Shown in pieces: positions 1 through 8,525 of a stretch of 64,000 nt of DNA; position 1 is the first letter of the stretch, and every line of letters starts with the position of its first letter. A program made the position numbers and the translations under genes. The stretch covers positions 682,001 to 746,000 of the forward strand of contig NC_018581.1 of the NCBI RefSeq assembly GCF_000143885.2, read 5' to 3'. Below the pieces are notes generated by a model that made no database searches, was not told the origin of the DNA, and saw only the letters and a program-made list of their open reading frames with translations. The stretch comes from Gordonia sp. KTR9 (GTDB lineage Bacteria > Actinomycetota > Actinomycetes > Mycobacteriales > Mycobacteriaceae).

Positions 1-309
1 GTCAAGGTCGCGCTCTCGGCTCCGGCCAAGCAGATCGCGATCAACGCCGGGCTCGAGCCGGGCGTCGTCGCCGACAAGGTCCTCAACTCGCCCACCGGCA
101 CCGGCCTCAACGCCGCCACCGGTGTGTACGAGGACCTGCTCAAGGCCGGCATCAACGACCCGGTGAAGGTCACCCGCTCGGCGCTGCAGAACGCAGCTTC
201 GATCGCGGCTCTGTTCCTCACCACCGAGGCCGTCGTCGCCGACAAGCCCGAGAAGAACGCCGCACCGGCCATGCCGGGCGGCGACGAGATGGGCGGGATG
301 GGCTTCTGA
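1..309 (+). CDS. groEL: 60 kDa chaperonin GroEL, 3' end only
   Basis: This is the last 102 codons of a GroEL-type chaperonin, the ATP-driven double-ring cytosolic protein-folding machine. The frame is open from base 1 and the 5' part lies outside the window. The C-terminal equatorial segment is typical, with a [18 protein letters not shown] stretch, then [21 protein letters not shown]. The tail ends in the Gly-Met-rich [10 protein letters not shown] that lines the ring cavity. The Gly-Met tail, rather than a His-rich one, fits the essential actinobacterial GroEL2-type copy. A strong hairpin follows the stop codon. Confidence 0.97.
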   Translation, partial: VKVALSAPAKQIAINAGLEPGVVADKVLNSPTGTGLNAATGVYEDLLKAGINDPVKVTRSALQNAASIAALFLTTEAVVADKPEKNAAPAMPGGDEMGGMGF

Positions 310-350
310 TCTCCTGATCAGATCCCTGCGTTCACTCAACGCAGCTCCAA

Positions 351-388
351 CCGAAGGCCGGTCACCCGAGAGGGTGGCCGGCCTTCGG
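351..388. terminator. Bidirectional terminator between groEL and the VOC gene
   Basis: Two 17-nt arms (351-367 and 372-388) pair fully, with one G-T wobble, around a GAGA loop. The hairpin lies 41 bases after the groEL stop and covers the last codons of the convergent VOC gene, so it can end transcription from both sides. There is no long T run, which is common in high-GC actinobacteria. Confidence 0.75.
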
Positions 389-763
389 CGTTGCGAACAC
401 GGTCGCGACGATCTCCGGCGACCACTCGACGTATTCGAGGACCGCGCCGTCGGGGTGGCGAAGGTAGGCGAATCGTCCTGTCGCACTGTGTGATTCTCCG
501 ATGACGACGGCTGCGGACGTGCCGGTGATCAGCGCGATGAGTGCGTCGAGATCATCGACTATGACCGGTCCGACGGTGGACCGGTAGTTTTCGACATCGT
601 CGTCGGCCCCTGCGATGAGGAGGAAGTCTCCGACGGCGGCGAGTTCGGCCTTCTCGAAGGCGAAACGCAGATCGGCGGATGCACCGACGAGGGTCTCGTA
701 CAGCGGTAGGGACTCGTCGAGGTCGGCGACGAATACTCTGGCGTAGGTCTTCAGCACTCGCAT
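362..763 (-). CDS. VOC (glyoxalase/bleomycin-resistance fold) family protein
   Basis: A 133-residue protein of vicinal-oxygen-chelate type. It starts with the usual KTYARVFVADLDESLPLYE strand-helix unit and ends with a FAYLRHPDGAVLEYVEW segment, in which the Glu of LEYVEW sits where VOC enzymes place a metal ligand. The size fits a single-chain VOC protein that would dimerise. The substrate cannot be told from sequence. An in-frame GTG at 772 would add three residues; the ATG at 763 was preferred. The gene is divergent from an HxlR regulator 26 bases away, which may control it. Confidence 0.8.
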   Translation of the reverse strand: MRVLKTYARVFVADLDESLPLYETLVGASADLRFAFEKAELAAVGDFLLIAGADDDVENYRSTVGPVIVDDLDALIALITGTSAAVVIGESHSATGRFAYLRHPDGAVLEYVEWSPEIVATVFATPKAGHPLG

Positions 764-789
764 CGACCCCACGCTAGGAGCGCAGGCGG

Positions 790-1188
790 ATGAGCGGCAG
801 TACGAACTTCGAGGTGAGTGGGTACGCCGGGCCGTCGTCCGAGGCCGAGGAGCGGGCCCGGGGACTCGCGCGGTCGGTCTTCGCCGTGGTGTCGACGAAG
901 TGGGGTCTGACCGTCCTCGAGGAGATTCGGCAGCGACCCCGCCGATTCCGCGAGCTGAAACGGTCGATCGGGACGATCAGCGACAAGGTGCTCACCCAGA
1001 CGCTGCGCGACCTCGAAGCGCATGGACTGATCCATCGTCACGACCATCGCAGCGCGAACCCACGGGTGGACTACACGGTGACGGACGCCGGTCGGGACCT
1101 GGTCACGACGGTCCACGGTCTCTGCGACTGGTCGCGAGCGCATCTCGACGACCTGCTCGACGTGCCCGGTTCGCTCGACCGAGCGTGA
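790..1188 (+). CDS. HxlR-family winged-helix transcriptional regulator
   Basis: A 132-residue DNA-binding protein. The core carries the HxlR pattern: KWGLTVLEEIRQRPRRFRELKRSIGTISDKVLTQTLRDLEAHGLIHR, then a wing ending in DYTVTDAGRDL. Most HxlR proteins have an N-terminal Cys before the helix-turn-helix, and none is visible here, so thiol or aldehyde sensing through that residue is not supported. It probably acts on its own promoter and on the divergent VOC gene. An AGGAG lies about 10 bases before the ATG. The DsbA-like gene follows after 45 bases and may be co-transcribed. Confidence 0.88.
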   Translation: MSGSTNFEVSGYAGPSSEAEERARGLARSVFAVVSTKWGLTVLEEIRQRPRRFRELKRSIGTISDKVLTQTLRDLEAHGLIHRHDHRSANPRVDYTVTDAGRDLVTTVHGLCDWSRAHLDDLLDVPGSLDRA

Positions 1189-1233
1189 GGCACTCCCGGG
1201 AACGTTCTCGATCCGGGAGGTGTTGAGACGGCC

Positions 1234-1893
1234 ATGAGCGCTCCCATCACCGTCGACATCTGGTCCGACATCGCCTGCCCCTGGTGCTACATCGGTAAAC
1301 GCAAGTTCGAGGCCGGACTGGCGGAGTTCGCCGGGCGTGACGAGGTCGAGGTGACCTACCACAGCTTCGAGCTCGCCCCCGACACACCGGTCGACTTCGA
1401 CGGCTCGGAGATCGACTTCCTCGTTCGGCACAAGGGCATGCCCGCCGGGCAGGTCCGGGGGATGCTCGACCAGGTCCGTGAGATCGCCGCCGGCGTCGGT
1501 CTCGACTACGACTTCGACCGGTTGCAGCACACCAAGACACTGAAGGCGCACGAAGCCCTGCATTTCGCGAAAGCGCATGGCCGACAGACGGATCTCGCCG
1601 AGCGCCTGTTCAAGGCGTACTTCGAGCAGGGGCGGCACGTCGGCCGCGCCGAGGAACTGGCCGAGCTGGCGGCCGATGTCGGCCTCGAGCGCGACGCCGT
1701 CCTCGCCGCGCTGGAGTCGGGGGAGTACTCCGCTGCCGTCGCCGCCGACATCGATCAGGCGCGGGCGTACGGGATCAGCGGTGTGCCGTTCTTCGTCATC
1801 AACGGCAAATACGGCGTCTCTGGTGCACAGGCGCCGGAGACGTTCACCCAGGCCCTCGACAAGGTCCGCGCCGAGGCGGTCGATCGTGTCTGA
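1234..1893 (+). CDS. DsbA-family oxidoreductase, FrnE-like
   Basis: A 219-residue cytosolic thioredoxin-fold protein of the DsbA/FrnE/2-hydroxychromene-carboxylate-isomerase group. A CPWC redox motif sits at residues 15-18, straight after the first strand (VDIWSDIACPWC). It is followed by the large helical insertion of the family, and the cis-proline loop is ISGVPFFVING near residue 184. No signal peptide is seen, so it should act in the cytoplasm, possibly on oxidised proteins or mycothiol-linked thiols (inference). A small Cys-containing ORF overlaps its last eight bases. Confidence 0.9.
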   Translation: MSAPITVDIWSDIACPWCYIGKRKFEAGLAEFAGRDEVEVTYHSFELAPDTPVDFDGSEIDFLVRHKGMPAGQVRGMLDQVREIAAGVGLDYDFDRLQHTKTLKAHEALHFAKAHGRQTDLAERLFKAYFEQGRHVGRAEELAELAADVGLERDAVLAALESGEYSAAVAADIDQARAYGISGVPFFVINGKYGVSGAQAPETFTQALDKVRAEAVDRV

Positions 1894-2005
1894 ACCGCCG
1901 GTGCGCTTCGAGATGATCGGCGACGACGACGCGGCGGTCTGCGTCGACGGCGTGTGCGCGGAACCGGAGGTCGGGACGAACGCGCCGGAACCCGAGTCGG
2001 ACTGA
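1886..2005 (+). CDS. Small Cys-pair protein coupled to the FrnE-like gene
   Basis: A 39-codon ORF beginning with a GTG inside the last codons of the DsbA-like gene, overlapping its stop by eight bases, as in translational coupling. The product is acidic and contains two cysteines four residues apart (C19 and C24, in AVCVDGVC). It has no membrane segment. The position and the Cys pair suggest a redox or metal-binding partner of the FrnE-like protein, but this is inference and the family is not recognised. It may also be chance coding in a GC-rich frame. Confidence 0.45.
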   Translation: MSEPPVRFEMIGDDDAAVCVDGVCAEPEVGTNAPEPESD

Positions 2006-2041
2006 GTGACCCCCAACCCGCCACCATGGTGAGCGCTCGGA

Positions 2042-2761
2042 TCAGGTGGCGGGCGACCTCAAGACGGTGAATGTGATCTCGGTACGAATGACGAAGCCGA
2101 GGTGCTTGTACAGTTCGATCGCGTTGACGTTGCTCGCCGCCGCATGCAGGAACGGCGTCTCGCCACGCGCATGGATTCCGTCGGCGACGGCCAGAACCAG
2201 ACGTGAGCCCAGGCCCTGCCCGCGAAACTCCTCATCGGTGCACACCGCGCTGATCTCGGTCCACCCCGGCGGATGTAGGCGTTCGCCCGCCATCGCGATC
2301 AACCGGCCCTCTCGCCGAACCCCGAGGTAGGTGCCCAAACGATAGGTCTCGGGTAGAAACGGCCCGGGTTGGGTGCGGGCGATCAGCGCGAGCATGTCGT
2401 CGACATCCGCGGCACCGAGCCGAACCGCTTCCTCGAAAGGCCTGGGACGCAGACGGTCGGTGGCGACCATCTGCACGCCGAGCCCACCCATGACCGGCGT
2501 CCAGCCCGCCGGCGCCACAACCCCGGAATGAGATATCGCCACCTCCTGCTCCGGACCGACCAGCGCGGCGAGATCGGTCCACGCACGGGGGTCGTCGACA
2601 TCGCCGATGCCGATCATGGGGGCCACCGTGGGCAGGTAGCGACGAACCAGGTCGGTGCCCTCGCTGAACTGCGCGTGCGGTCCGATCAGGCTCTCCCACA
2701 TCGCATTGTCGAGGACCGAGGTGTCGGGGTATGTCTGCGGCGCCGTCACCGGTTGGCCCAC
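2042..2761 (-). CDS. GNAT-family N-acetyltransferase
   Basis: A 239-residue protein whose C-terminal half is a GNAT domain. The acetyl-CoA pyrophosphate-binding motif is FRGQGLGSRLV (around residues 180-188), followed by a HAAASNVNAIELYKHLGFV strand-helix typical of the family. The N-terminal half is a divergent FR47-type extension. It is the last gene of the sulfur-type operon, and its start overlaps the preceding monooxygenase by 16 bases. By analogy with Bacillus operons in which S-alkylated cysteines are N-acetylated before monooxygenation, it may acetylate the thioether substrate (inference). The substrate is not visible in the sequence. Confidence 0.85.
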   Translation of the reverse strand: MGQPVTAPQTYPDTSVLDNAMWESLIGPHAQFSEGTDLVRRYLPTVAPMIGIGDVDDPRAWTDLAALVGPEQEVAISHSGVVAPAGWTPVMGGLGVQMVATDRLRPRPFEEAVRLGAADVDDMLALIARTQPGPFLPETYRLGTYLGVRREGRLIAMAGERLHPPGWTEISAVCTDEEFRGQGLGSRLVLAVADGIHARGETPFLHAAASNVNAIELYKHLGFVIRTEITFTVLRSPAT

Positions 2762-3899
2762 TCTTTGGCGATCAGTTCGTAGGACCGCACCCTCGCCTCG
2801 TGGTCATGGGTGATCGTCGTGATGGCGATCTCCGATGCGCCGGTCGCGTCGCGAAGCTGTTCGAGCTGGTCGGCAACTGTCGTCGGCGAACCCACGAACT
2901 GGGTCAGCACGCGGTCGCGCACCAGGTCCCGGTCGTCGTCGGTCCACTCCAGGGCAGCGGCCTCGGTCGGCGTGGGGAAGGGGATCGCACCTTCGCCCCG
3001 ACGGATGCTCCGCACCCAGGGCGCGTACCCGGATGCCAGTTCCGTTGCCTCCTCGTCGGAGTCGGCGATCACCGCGCCACCGACACCGCGACGTACGGTT
3101 CCGGTACGTCGTCGGACGGCCGGAATGCGGCCCGATAGGCCTCCACGGCGTCGACGACGGTCGTCGGGCTGTGGTGGTAGCTGGCGACAAAGCGTAGACC
3201 TCTCGACCCGGCGACGGTCGCGCTCGATCCGCCGAGGATCCACACTTCGACGTCGGCGCCCTCACCGGGTGCTGCGTGCGCCGGCAGCCCCTCCGGGCTG
3301 ACGTAGGTGCCGTCGAGCAGCGCGAGGACAGTGGAGATCTGCTCGTCGTAATCAGGCGCGTAGGCGCCCGGTTGTTGCAGAAGGCCGAGCAGATGCGCGG
3401 CCGCATCGCTGTTGTAGGCGGCCGTGAGATCGGGCTGCCGTGGCAGGAGCAGGCCGTTGGTTGTGCGCAGGTCCTCACTGTGGTCGACACCGCCGCGTTT
3501 CGACAGGAATTCCGCTGTGGCAGTAGACGTCTCGGCCTTCTCAAGCCGGGGTGCCGGACGGGAGATGGACCGGCCGATTCCGAGGTCGAGCCGGCCCGGG
3601 TACAGAGCGTTGACGAGACCGAACTCCTCAACGGTCGCCAGGGGCGTCCGGTGGCCGAATTGCACACCGGCGGAGCCCAATCGAATGGTGGAGGTCGATC
3701 CGGCGACGAGTGCGATCTCGACCGCAGGAGACGACCCGACGACGCCCGGGTTGAGATGGTGCTCGGCGAACCAGTAGCGGGCATAGCCGAAACGCTCAGC
3801 CCGTTGGGCGAGATCTATGGCGTTCCGTACGGCGGCGGTGCTGTCTGCGCCGCTCACCCGGGGCAGGAGGTCGAGTACGGACAGCGGGATGGGTGACAC
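2746..3899 (-). pseudogene. Luciferase-like (MsnO8/YtmO-type) monooxygenase, frameshifted
   Basis: The N-terminal two thirds read in one frame, from GTG 3899 through WFAEHHLNPGVVGSSPAVEIAL and LYPGRLDLGIGRS, and stop at 3069-3071 after PYVAVSVAR. The C-terminal third (IADSDEEATELASGYAPWVRS to the stop at 2746) continues at once in another frame. One base missing near 3071-3078 would restore a VSVAAVIADSDEEA reading, so this is either a recent disruption or a sequence error. Family members are single-domain, flavin-dependent, cytosolic enzymes of about 330-380 residues, and the joined length (about 384) fits. It lies between an NtaA-type monooxygenase and the GNAT gene. Confidence 0.82.
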
Positions 3900-3909
3900 G
3901 AGGAGATTC

Positions 3910-5304
3910 CTATGCAGTCGTCGGGAATTGAGTCGAGAGATGGTCGCTCGGCCATGGTCGCTGCGGTGCAGCGGGCAACCCCAGGTTCTCGCGAAGGGTT
4001 GTGCCCGTGTATTCGGTGCGGAAGACCCCGCGTTCCTGCAACTCGGGGACGACCTTTGCCGCGAACTCATCGAGCCCGGTCGGCGTGAGGTGCGGGATGA
4101 GGATGAACCCATCGGCGGCCTCGGTCTGCACTCGATGGTTGATCTGTTCGGCGACCTCGGCGGGGGTGCCGATGAAGTCTTGTTTCGCACTGACCTCGAC
4201 GACGAGATCGCGGATCGACAGATTCTTGGTTTCCGCGAGATGACGCCACTCGTCGATGAGCGCGACTGGGTCCCGGGTGAGGCGAGTCTTGCCCTGGATG
4301 ATCGAGTCCGCGTCGAGAGCGGGCTCGATCGCGGGCAGAGGCCCATCGGGATCGTAGGCACTGAGATCCCGGTTCCACACCTCTTCGATGTACCCGATCG
4401 CAGTCGCACCACTGACCTGCTGTCGCCGGATCACCGCCGCGTTCTGGTGCGCCTCCTCGGTGGTGTCGCCGAGGGCGAACGTTGCTCCCGGAAGGATCAG
4501 CAGGTCGTCGGGTGCGCCACCGATGGCCACCTTGCGTGCCTTGACCTCCCGGTAGTACTTCCGTGCGTCGTCGAGGTTCCGGACCATCGTGAAGATCCCA
4601 TCGGCATACGACCCGCCGAAATCGCGGCCCGCCTCGGCGTCCCCGGCCTGCAGGATGACCGGATAACCTTGCGGGCTCGCGGGAACCGAGAACTGGCCCT
4701 GAACGTCGAAGTGCTTACCGCTGTGGGCAAACGAGCCGATGTCCGGCCGAGACCAGAACCGACCGTCGGCTCCGTCGGCGACGATCGCATCGTCGGGCCA
4801 CGAGTCCCACAGCGCGCGCGCCACCTCGAGCATCTCGGCGGCACGTTCGTAGCGTTCCTCGTACGGGAGAAACCCCCCTCGCCGAAAGTTCGCACCGGTG
4901 AACGCGTCTGACGAGGTGACGACATTCCACCCCGCCCGCCCTGCCGTGAGATGGTCGAGAGTGGCGAATTGCCGGGCCACTTCATACGGCTCGTTGAAGG
5001 TCGCATTGATGGTCCCGATGAGGCCGATGTTCTCGGTCACCGCGGCAAGTGCCGCGAGGATGGGCAAGGTGTCCGGCCTGCCGACAACATCGAGATCGTA
5101 GATCAGCCCGTTCTTCTCCCGGACCCGGAGGCCTTCGGCGAGGAAGAAGAAGTCGAACTTGGCGGACTCCGCCGTCTTTGCGAGATGAACGAAGCTCGAG
5201 AAATCTATCTGGCTTCCCGCCCGGTGGTCGGACCATACCGTCGTGCTGTTGACGCCGGGGGATATCGCTCCCAGGCGTACCTCGCGCAGGGGTTTGCGGG
5301 TCAT
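3910..5304 (-). CDS. NtaA/SnaA/DszA-family flavin-dependent monooxygenase
   Basis: A 464-residue luciferase-like two-component monooxygenase. Diagnostic segments are FFFLAEGLRVRE, LAALAAVTENIGLIGTINATFNEPYEVARQFATLDHLTAGRAGWNVVTS and FRRGGFLPYEERYERAAEM, all hallmarks of the NtaA/SnaA/DszA group that oxidises amino-carboxylates, thioethers and sulfones with reduced FMN. The chosen ATG overlaps the stop of the upstream gene as ATGA (5301-5304); an upstream extension is open but unlikely. No flavin reductase gene lies in the cluster, so FMNH2 must be supplied from elsewhere. It probably cleaves a C-S bond in the imported compound (inference). Confidence 0.9.
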   Translation of the reverse strand: MTRKPLREVRLGAISPGVNSTTVWSDHRAGSQIDFSSFVHLAKTAESAKFDFFFLAEGLRVREKNGLIYDLDVVGRPDTLPILAALAAVTENIGLIGTINATFNEPYEVARQFATLDHLTAGRAGWNVVTSSDAFTGANFRRGGFLPYEERYERAAEMLEVARALWDSWPDDAIVADGADGRFWSRPDIGSFAHSGKHFDVQGQFSVPASPQGYPVILQAGDAEAGRDFGGSYADGIFTMVRNLDDARKYYREVKARKVAIGGAPDDLLILPGATFALGDTTEEAHQNAAVIRRQQVSGATAIGYIEEVWNRDLSAYDPDGPLPAIEPALDADSIIQGKTRLTRDPVALIDEWRHLAETKNLSIRDLVVEVSAKQDFIGTPAEVAEQINHRVQTEAADGFILIPHLTPTGLDEFAAKVVPELQERGVFRTEYTGTTLRENLGLPAAPQRPWPSDHLSTQFPTTA

Positions 5305-6512
5305 GACGCCTCCAACGGTGTCGCATAGCGTGAGCGTGGCCGGTCCAACCCGAGGTGCCCGCGAAGTGTGGTGGCGGAGTAGCTCTCCGGTCGCAGACCG
5401 CGGCGCCGGAGCTCCGGTGCGAGAGCATCGCTGATGAGCGGAAGATCCACAGCATTGCTCGCCGGACGCAGGCGTACGCCCTCGAGTCCCGCTGCCGTCC
5501 ACGCCTCGATGAGGTCGGCCAGCTCGGCCGGGGAGCCGGTGAAGATCCGCGCATCGGAGGTCAAGGGTGCGCCGGACAACTCGTCGAGGCGGTGTAACCG
5601 GTCGATCCCGCGCTCCTGGTGCGAGTCGAGGGCGACGAGCAGATCACCGAACTTCACCAGCGGATCGCCTCGGTCGAAGTGCGCGCCGAAACCGGCCAGT
5701 TCATCACAGACTCCGCGAATGTCGTTGTCGCTGTGCGGGGTGAACCACACCAGGTCGGCCACGTCGGCCGCCAGTCGATACACCTCGGTCACATGGGCCA
5801 GCACCCCGGTGAGCGGCTGACCCTGCGGCGGTCTGGGCACCGTCAACGGCCCCTTGACCGAGAAGTGTTCGCCCTCGAAGTCGATGTGGTGCAACTTCTT
5901 TCGATCGATGAACCGACCGGTGGTGGTATCGCGGATCACCGCGTCGTCCTCCCAGCTGTCCCACAGCCGATGGAGTACCTCGCCGTAATCGGCTGCCTCG
6001 CCCATCGCCGTCTTCAGCGACCCCCGCAGTTTCGCTTCGCCGGCCTCGCCAGGGTCGAGCAGCGGTTGATCCCGGCGGCCGAACAGCGCCACCTCGGTAC
6101 CGGCGACGTCGACCTTGAGGCGTACACCTGCGCGGCCTGCGCTGATGAAGTCAAGTGTCGCAATAGCTTTCGCGAGGTGGAACGGTTCGGTATGGGTTAC
6201 CACGGCCGTCGGGATCAGGCCGATGTGCCGGGTGCGCGGCGCGACCCGGGAGGCGATCAGCACCGAATCGAGTCGGCCGCGAACTCGGTCGACCCGATCG
6301 TCAGGAAGACCGAAATTCTCGAACTGGAGTCCGAGTGTGTCGTCGATCGTCAGGAAATCCAACAGGCCCCGCTCGGCGGTCTGGGCGAGCTCGACCCAGT
6401 ACTCGGGATCGGCCAGTCGCTTCGCGTTCACCGTGTCCTCGCGCCAGGAGGCGGGATGCCACCCGACCCCGTCGAGGGCAGCTCCCAGGCGGACCGGGGT
6501 CTGCGGGGTCAC
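5301..6512 (-). CDS. LLM-class flavin-dependent oxidoreductase
   Basis: A 403-residue luciferase-like monooxygenase, paralogous in fold to its neighbour. It has FLTIDDTLGLQ near the N-terminus, IASRVAPRTRHIGLIPTAVVTHTEPFHLAKAIATLDFISAGRAGVRL in the middle, and a C-terminal AGLEGVRLRPA segment. The GTG start at 6512 shares GTGA with the stop of the upstream GST-like gene, which makes it better than the in-frame ATG nine codons further up. FMNH2 and oxygen are the expected co-substrates. With the genes on either side it gives three consecutive monooxygenases, which suggests successive oxidations or related substrates (inference). Confidence 0.88.
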   Translation of the reverse strand: MTPQTPVRLGAALDGVGWHPASWREDTVNAKRLADPEYWVELAQTAERGLLDFLTIDDTLGLQFENFGLPDDRVDRVRGRLDSVLIASRVAPRTRHIGLIPTAVVTHTEPFHLAKAIATLDFISAGRAGVRLKVDVAGTEVALFGRRDQPLLDPGEAGEAKLRGSLKTAMGEAADYGEVLHRLWDSWEDDAVIRDTTTGRFIDRKKLHHIDFEGEHFSVKGPLTVPRPPQGQPLTGVLAHVTEVYRLAADVADLVWFTPHSDNDIRGVCDELAGFGAHFDRGDPLVKFGDLLVALDSHQERGIDRLHRLDELSGAPLTSDARIFTGSPAELADLIEAWTAAGLEGVRLRPASNAVDLPLISDALAPELRRRGLRPESYSATTLRGHLGLDRPRSRYATPLEAS

Positions 6513-7393
6513 TGGTCGGCCGCCACGGGATTCCGCCAATCGGCGACCACGATGTCGCCGCCGGCGAAGGACCCGAAGTCGGTGGTCGCGGTGAAAGCCG
6601 GGAGTGCGTAGAGGTCCCGCGCGTAACGCCAGAGCTCTCCGAATTCGCGTAGGCGCGGGGCCCCCGACCGCGCGGCCGCCGCGTCGTAGCGAACCAACGT
6701 CACGAACAACCTGGTGTCGGCGAGCGTGACGGCGTCGCCGAGCAGGAACCTGCTGTGCGCCAGTCGCCCGTCGAGATCGGCGAATGCCGTCTTCAGCGTG
6801 GCGGCCGCCTCCGGGCTGCCACTCGCCGCCGCGTCGGCGGTGCCGTTGACGTCGGCGCGCAGCCAGGTTTCCAGATCATCGATCTGTGCGCGTAGCGCAG
6901 GCGGATACAGCTCGATCCCGCCGGATTCGGTTACGTCGTACTGCGATGCGAGGTCGATGTCGAGTGTCCCGAAATCGTTGCTGACGATCCGGTTCTCGGT
7001 GCGGTCCCACAACACGGGAACCGAGATGTGGCCGTCGAATCCGGGCTCGGTGTGCTCGTAGGCATCGCGAAGCAACGTGAAGCCGTTGACGGGATCGGGG
7101 CCGTGTGTCTGGCGGAAAGCCCAGCCGCGTGCGTCACGCGCGCTGTCGACATGGCTGACACCGACGATCCCGGACAGGCCGGCGAGTTCGACGGCCAGAG
7201 TGATCCGCTGTGACCATGGGCAGAACCAGCCCGCGTATACGTGGTAGCGGTCGGGGACCGCGGGATACGGCGTGGAACCGTCGCTGCTGAGCCGGCCCCC
7301 GAACCGGTACAACGGGCGGGTGTCGTCGGGCCGCCTGGATATCGAGTACGCGCCGTATCTGGCGATGTCGGCGGGACTGGCGTAGTCGGACAA
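6509..7393 (-). CDS. Xi-class glutathione transferase-like protein
   Basis: A 294-residue protein resembling glutathionyl-hydroquinone reductases (Xi-class GST, YqjG/ECM4). The N-terminal thioredoxin fold has the active-site segment YAGWFCPWSQRITLAVEL, with the catalytic Cys in CPWS where the class usually has CPWA. Next come HISVPVLWDRTENRIVSNDF and an all-helical C-terminal domain (LLGDAVTLADTRLFVTLVRYDA). Corynebacteriales make mycothiol rather than glutathione, so the natural thiol is uncertain. Its place among monooxygenase and transporter genes suggests handling of an oxidised or thiol-conjugated sulfur compound (inference). Confidence 0.85.
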   Translation of the reverse strand: MSDYASPADIARYGAYSISRRPDDTRPLYRFGGRLSSDGSTPYPAVPDRYHVYAGWFCPWSQRITLAVELAGLSGIVGVSHVDSARDARGWAFRQTHGPDPVNGFTLLRDAYEHTEPGFDGHISVPVLWDRTENRIVSNDFGTLDIDLASQYDVTESGGIELYPPALRAQIDDLETWLRADVNGTADAAASGSPEAAATLKTAFADLDGRLAHSRFLLGDAVTLADTRLFVTLVRYDAAAARSGAPRLREFGELWRYARDLYALPAFTATTDFGSFAGGDIVVADWRNPVAADQ

Positions 7394-7394
7394 G

Positions 7395-8525
7395 TCAGGA
7401 CACTCTTTCTGCAGTACGTTCGCGGAACGAGAACAACGTGGGGGCGTTCTTCCCCGCGGTGAGATCGGCGAGGAGCCGACCGATGGCGGGCACGAACTTG
7501 AAACCGTGCCCGGAGAATCCGGCCGCGACGGTCACCGGGCCCACGCGGTCGATGATGAAGTTGGAGTCCGCCGTCGTCGCGTAGGTGCAACTGATCGGGA
7601 CTGGCCGGTCGGCGTCGACGCCGGGGATCCACTCGCGGACGTAGTCCTGCAGGGCCGCCAGCTGACGCGGCTCCGCGGTGAAGTCGCGATGGTCGGGATC
7701 GACGACCGGACCGACGCCGTGGAATCCGACCTTGACGCCCTCGTCGCCGGAGGAGAGTCCGTAAACGCCTCCGAAGGGCCGTGTTTCGGGTGCGTCCGGA
7801 TCGTGCGAGATGGTGAAACTCGGCCATTCGACGGTGCGGTCGAGAGGTGCGAAATGCGCGGGTTGCTCCTGGGTCACGCGGATCGCGGGTAGCGGCACGA
7901 GGTGACCGACGAGCTTCTCGGCCCATGCGCCGGCGGCCACGACCACCCGCCGGGCGAGGTATTCATGGTCGTCTGTCCGGACGGCAACGGCGTCGTCGCC
8001 GTCGACCTCGATCGAGAGCACCTGGGTGTTGTGTCGGACCTCGGCGCCGCGAGCCACCGCAGCGTTCTGCAGCGCGGTCACGGCGTCGTCGGCGTGCAGT
8101 CGCCCGCTTCCCGGGTAGAACAGCACGCGATCGGGGAACGAGATGCCGGGCCACCGTCGCGTCGCCTCCTCCGGGGGAAGCCAGTGATGTTCGACGCCGA
8201 GCTCGCCGAGCGTGCCGGCGATCTCGGCCAGATACGGCGGGTGGCCCTGATCGACCCCGCCGGTCACGGTCAGCAACGACGTCCCCGTTTCGGCTTCCAG
8301 CTGACGCCATTGCTGCTGCGCCTCGAGAGCCAACCCCGCGTAGGTCGCGTCGGCGTAGGACGTGCGGAAGATCCGCGAGCTGCCGTGCGACGCGCCATTG
8401 GTGTGGCCGGGCGTGAAGCGCTCGAGCAGCACCGTCTCGACTCCCCGCTGAGCGAGGTGCCATGCTGCCGCCGAACCCATCGCCCCGCCACCAACGACGA
8501 CGGTGTCGACGCGACTCGTGCTCAT
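7395..8525 (-). CDS. Monomeric sarcosine oxidase / N-methyl-tryptophan oxidase-like flavoenzyme
   Basis: A 376-residue FAD amino-acid oxidase of the MSOX/SolA type. The N-terminal Rossmann motif is [20 protein letters not shown], followed by the [21 protein letters not shown] flavin loop. The covalent-FAD cysteine is about residue 313, in [18 protein letters not shown], and the C-terminal [22 protein letters not shown] is typical. The usual reaction is oxidative N-demethylation or deamination of a secondary amine with release of peroxide. The start overlaps the ABC ATPase stop as ATGA, and the next gene starts two bases after its stop. The substrate here is probably an N-alkyl or amino-acid derivative of the imported compound (inference). 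Confidence 0.88.
   Translation of the reverse strand: MSTSRVDTVVVGGGAMGSAAAWHLAQRGVETVLLERFTPGHTNGASHGSSRIFRTSYADATYAGLALEAQQQWRQLEAETGTSLLTVTGGVDQGHPPYLAEIAGTLGELGVEHHWLPPEEATRRWPGISFPDRVLFYPGSGRLHADDAVTALQNAAVARGAEVRHNTQVLSIEVDGDDAVAVRTDDHEYLARRVVVAAGAWAEKLVGHLVPLPAIRVTQEQPAHFAPLDRTVEWPSFTISHDPDAPETRPFGGVYGLSSGDEGVKVGFHGVGPVVDPDHRDFTAEPRQLAALQDYVREWIPGVDADRPVPISCTYATTADSNFIIDRVGPVTVAAGFSGHGFKFVPAIGRLLADLTAGKNAPTLFSFRERTAERVS

Noticed and set aside
1071..2027. Several minus-strand frames opposite the HxlR and FrnE-like genes
   Set aside because: Ser/Arg-rich shadows of the plus-strand genes, without homology or ribosome sites.
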